This document shows positions 60,937 to 64,000 of a stretch of DNA of 64,000 nucleotides, piece by piece. Numbering within the stretch: the stretch's first letter is position 1; each line of letters begins with the position of its first letter. The translations under genes were made by a program, and so were the position numbers. The stretch is from positions 434,001 to 498,000 of the forward strand of contig CP150547.1 in the NCBI GenBank assembly GCA_049487715.1. Direction: 5' to 3'. The notes beneath the pieces are model-generated. The model did no database searches, was not told where the DNA came from, and saw only the letters and a list, made by a program, of their open reading frames with translations. Origin of the DNA: Pycnococcus provasolii. Taxonomy: Eukaryota; Chlorophyta; Pseudoscourfieldiophyceae; Pseudoscourfieldiales.

Positions 60937-61990
60937 ATGCCGTCTTTTCTCGCAAGACGATCTTCGTCTTCGTCTTCCAAAGGGAAACAGTCATCTTCCC
61001 CCTCCTTGGAAGGCTTGCAGGGATCACAACATCCACCACCACCACCTTCAGGGGCATCATCTGCTGAGACAGAAGAAAGCTTTCATGACGTGAACTCATG
61101 TGCAACTATGGAACAGCTGTACGCGTACGCGTACCCCTTAATTGCACGCGCACTGCACTACGCCATACAGGACGTCACAAGTTCGCGGCCTCGCAACCCT
61201 GTGAAGATGATAGCTGATATCCTCCGAACGCGAATACCGAAAAACCCGCCATCCAAAATATCAGTCGAGGAAGGATCGCTCGAAGCGGCGGAAGTACGCG
61301 CATATCTTGACCGAGAGGTGACGGAGCCTCTCAACAAGGCTCTCACCATCGCACTGCAAAACTTCTCGCCGCAAGACGAATACCCTCTCACGAGCGCGCT
61401 CGCTGACGCGCTGGAAGTCTTCACCGCCATCCAAACTAGCGACGAACCACCCGCCACCGCCTCCACCGCTTTCCCAACCGCCTCCACCTCCACCGCCGCC
61501 ACCACGTGCCTCTCACCACCCTTCTCTTCCCGTACCGCCTCCACCTCCACCGCCTCTGCCACGCGCGGCTGGCCCATCGGGCAAGGAAGTGATGCTGACC
61601 CCCTGGAAGGATGGTGAGGTGGAAGGTGATGGAAGTCATGGACTTGAGCGTCGAGGCGGCGCTCGAGGCGGCGTCCACGGCCAGCCCGTCCACCGGAAGT
61701 CAGAGAGCGGCGGTGGCTGCTGTGCCAGCGTGTGCTCTGCCGTGCTCTCCGAGGCAATTGCAGCCGCCAGCGAGGCGGCGTACGCCGCCAGGCAGGAGGG
61801 CGTACCCAAGCTCGTTGTGCTCGAGGCGCTGCGTGGCGCGTCCATCGCCTCGCAGGGTTCGCTACGCCAAGTGGAGGCTGCGCTGCAGGCGGCGGGATAC
61901 GACGCCAAACGTGAGATCATGCAACAGAGCGAGGTGCTGAGACTGCAGCATCGAAGGATCGAGGAGGAGATGTCGTTGGAGCATCTCTGA
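60937..61990 (+). CDS. DPY-30-motif protein with C-terminal UBA-like helices, two frames
   Basis: The first frame (60937-61617) has two dimerisation-type segments: YAYPLIARALHYAIQDVTS then RPRNPVKMIADILR, and YLDREVTEPLNKALTIALQ then YPLTSALADALE. Both resemble the DPY-30/RIIa motif found in flagellar radial-spoke and chromatin proteins. A Pro/Thr/Ser linker follows and the frame stops at 61617. The next frame continues with VLSEAIAAASEAAYAARQEG and VPKLVVLEALRGASIASQG, a helical UBA-like end, stopping at 61990. A 22-nt candidate intron at 61614-61635 (GTGAGG...GGAAG) contains the stop and joins the frames. The linker instead reads as poly-Pro in the second frame from about 61440, so an upstream indel is the alternative. 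Confidence 0.62.
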
Positions 61991-62047
61991 TGCGCGCGCG
62001 CGTGTGTGCGTGTACACAAAGAAAAAGTGTTTTTGTAATAGTGATAT

Positions 62048-62377
62048 TTACAAGTTAAGCCGAGCACCCGTAAGGCGTGTTCCATGATCCTTGCAGATGT
62101 TCGAGCGTGCGTTGCGCGTTTCGCCTGTCACGGCACAAATCACAGCGCCGGTGGGTACGAACATGCAGACGGACGGCGGCTTCTCAACCTCCGCTGGTGG
62201 TGGAGCGCATAGCCGTAGCTTGACCAGGACTGCCATGCCGTCTTCAGAAGCTCTTGCTGATTCCACTTCGGCACGCGATCCTTTCACGACGATGTCATCC
62301 CGAACCAGATTGATTAGATTGAATGACGTGCTGTCGCCAACTGCATCCGTGTAGCGGCGCAGCTCCGAGAGCGGCAC
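62048..62377 (-). CDS. possible last exon of an unrecognised gene
   Basis: The open frame encodes SELRRYTDAVGDSTSFNLIN followed by LVRDDIVVKG and GMAVLVKLRLC, which reads like a genuine globular domain, but I do not recognise the family. It has no ATG start and begins just after a CCCTAA-type repeat. An acceptor at CTCGGAG|CTG (about 62363) would make it a terminal exon. Upstream on the same strand, TPFGGFFVGYFFQFLSAKFP (about 62510-62453) could be a membrane-segment exon. The plus strand also has open frames here, so the strand is not certain. Confidence 0.35.
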   Translation of the reverse strand: MPLSELRRYTDAVGDSTSFNLINLVRDDIVVKGSRAEVESARASEDGMAVLVKLRLCAPPPAEVEKPPSVCMFVPTGAVICAVTGETRNARSNICKDHGTRLTGARLNL

Positions 62378-63625
62378 GCAGGGTTAGGGTTAGGGTTAGG
62401 CTGGGATGAACCTCTTCTCTCGTACTTTTCTGTATCTGGTAGGTTACCGCACGGGAAATTTGGCTGACAGAAACTGGAAAAAGTATCCGACGAAAAAGCC
62501 ACCAAAAGGTGTGAGATTCCCGCTCGATACACTGATGAAGGACTGAACGCATCGTTGATATTCTCATCGCTTAAAGGCACCTGATGCCGGATGCGGTGCA
62601 GCGGTGGTCGCTGATGAACCGTCCAAACTTCGTGAACTGGCCGCCGTCCCTCCGACACCACCGAGGCACCGACTACCGAATCGAGAACATAAGAACTAAA
62701 ATGATAGAAACATGTAAACTCGAGTCCTGAATAGAACTACCGGGTAGCGAATCATCCTTCGTGAAGTGTCGACCTCGTGGAAACTGGAAAAGCCTTTTCC
62801 ATGCATAACTATCGTGCGTGGTGCAAGCGTGGTGTGAATAAAAGTGCATGGCAGGTTTTGCAGTTTGTTTGCGAGAAGAAAAAAACAGAAACAGAAAAAG
62901 AAAAGGGGTCCCATCAGCGTGCAACTTGCAAGGAGGAATCAACGCATCATATCAGACAAGGTGTACACATGAGGTCGGAGGAGTTGCATGCAAGGCGACA
63001 CTTTACAGTGGTGCTTTTTCTTCTAACCGCCTGCTCTGCCTCTGTGCTCTGCTCTGTGTTCTCCGACTGTCCGAAGAAGAAAGAACTTCCCCTCGAGGTG
63101 GTGTGGAAAGCAAAGAGGAAAGAAAAAGGAGAAGAAGAAAGAACATCGCCCTCGAAGAAACTGAAGAAAGGCGCGCGCCATCATCATCACACGCTTAAGC
63201 TTAGCTTCGTGCTCTCAGGACCGCGTTAGTCACCTGTATTTCGCCGGTCATCGTGCCGCACTACACGCTCACAATCAGCGTAAGCCTAAGGACTGCTCAC
63301 TGCTCGTGGTGAGCACGCTTTTCCCTTTCTCTCTCTCTCACTCTGTTGACTTAAGAAGCAGGTTCTTCTTCTTTCCGAATCGCAACCAAAACAAGTAGAC
63401 TCTAAGTACTTCTACACTGCACCGCCGCCATAGGGATACTGAGGTGCACCGACCCGGAAGTTGGACCTTGAAAAATTCCGAGTTTCTGTTTTTCTTCGAC
63501 CTAACGCTTGGTTGCTGTGCTTCACCGACCGGGATCCCCTTGGAGCTTTTTCCCGCTGCTTTTTTCTCGTCTGTCTTCGCAGCTCCTCGACTTTCTCTCT
63601 CACCGCGTCTTACGCACTCACTCCG
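62378..63625. other. unresolved region, possibly further exons
   Basis: 1.25 kb with several short open frames on both strands and no decision possible by eye. It includes a TTAGGG-type repeat (62381-62400) and an AG-rich stretch (63070-63180). Confidence 0.35.
62381..62400 (+). repeat. TTAGGG-type telomere-like repeat, about 3 units
   Basis: GGGTTAGGGTTAGGGTTAGG is read directly. On the minus strand it gives CCTAACCCTAACCC, immediately upstream of the 62048-62377 open frame. Confidence 0.9.
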
Positions 63626-64000
63626 ATGCTGGGCAGCATCCGTATCACGGCGGTCGTCAACCGCACATGGCCCTCCGCGCCCGACGCACAGCACTCGACG
63701 ACCCCATGGAGCTCGTCGAACAATACGGCGTCAAGCAGGCTGGACTCCAGCAGGACAGGTGCCAGCTCGCTCACCAAGGATGTGGCGGCGCCATCGACAT
63801 CATTCAGGCGTAGGCACGCAAGGACAGGAAGCGTGGCGCTGCAAAGCAGTGACGACGCAAGCTTGCCGAAGCTGCCGAGTGCGGGCGCGAATACCGTGAG
63901 CATACCCTCGCCGCCGCCACGCGCGAGCTCGGAGTCGAGCCTGATGGACCACCATGCCGCAAGCTACGCCGCGCAGCAGTTTCACCACCCGTTCGCTCCT
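63626..64000 (+). CDS. N-terminal part of an unrecognised protein, cut by window
   Basis: From the ATG at 63626 the frame is open for 125 codons to the window edge. It begins MLGSIRITAVVNRTWPSAPD and is rich in Ser, Ala, Arg and Pro with little order, ending HHAASYAAQQFHHPFAP. No domain is visible. It could be the disordered start of a longer protein. Confidence 0.5.
   Translation, partial: MLGSIRITAVVNRTWPSAPDAQHSTTPWSSSNNTASSRLDSSRTGASSLTKDVAAPSTSFRRRHARTGSVALQSSDDASLPKLPSAGANTVSIPSPPPRASSESSLMDHHAASYAAQQFHHPFAP

Noticed and set aside
62969-63229. 86-residue plus-strand open frame with a hydrophobic stretch and basic tail
   Set aside because: AG-rich low complexity after the hydrophobic part, no domain, and the surrounding region is unresolved.

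Overview
This window is nuclear DNA of a small eukaryote, most likely a green microalga of prasinophyte type. It carries plant-lineage genes: a CGL160-like plastid ATP-synthase assembly factor, a plant-type calcium-binding TPR protein with an N-terminal EF-hand, a CDSP32-like plastid thioredoxin and a DEG-type protease. It also carries cilium and centrosome genes: SPAG6/PF16, a Tctex1 dynein light chain, an SFI1-like protein, a CEP112/DUF4485 protein and a DPY-30-domain protein. TTAGGG-type repeats recur inside the window. The genome is compact, with mostly intronless genes, convergent neighbours often 45-60 bp apart and short shared divergent promoters. I cannot name the species.

Layout. 1-5.4 kb: C-terminally truncated four-domain voltage-gated Ca2+ channel (minus). 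6.0-8.5 kb: translin-family protein and ATG4 (plus). 8.6-14.5 kb: kinesin-12-like motor with a 13-copy 84-bp coding repeat (minus). 14.9-19.7 kb: DEG/HtrA protease and a secreted Ig-like repeat protein (minus). 21.1-21.5 kb: RNase MRP RNA (plus). 21.9-30 kb: TRAPPC5, SNF8/VPS22, a LamG-like secreted protein, a type II membrane protein, a histidine-phosphatase-like protein, PUS10 and an SLC25A32-like carrier. 30.4-36.3 kb: a fibronectin-type-II protein and the EF-hand/TPR gene (three exons), which starts beside a 186-nt T homopolymer. 37-45 kb: J-domain protein, CGL160, long-form tRNase Z and a CEP112-like protein. 45-50 kb: WDHD1/Ctf4 and a GT90/CAP10 glycosyltransferase. 51-62 kb: SFI1-like, SPAG6, dynein light chain, plastid thioredoxin and DPY-30/UBA-like protein. 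62-64 kb: a poorly resolved gene and a truncated reading frame at the right edge.

Several genes belong to shared systems: endomembrane traffic and autophagy (TRAPPC5, SNF8, ATG4), RNA processing (RNase MRP RNA, tRNase Z, PUS10, translin), and cilium/centriole/spindle (SFI1, SPAG6, dynein light chain, CEP112-like, kinesin, perhaps the Ca2+ channel). The main unusual observation is that four genes are split between reading frames, and each split can be repaired by a candidate GT-AG intron of only 22-25 nt. Either this genome has ultrashort introns or the assembly carries indels at these points. Ordinary 100-210-nt introns are also present.
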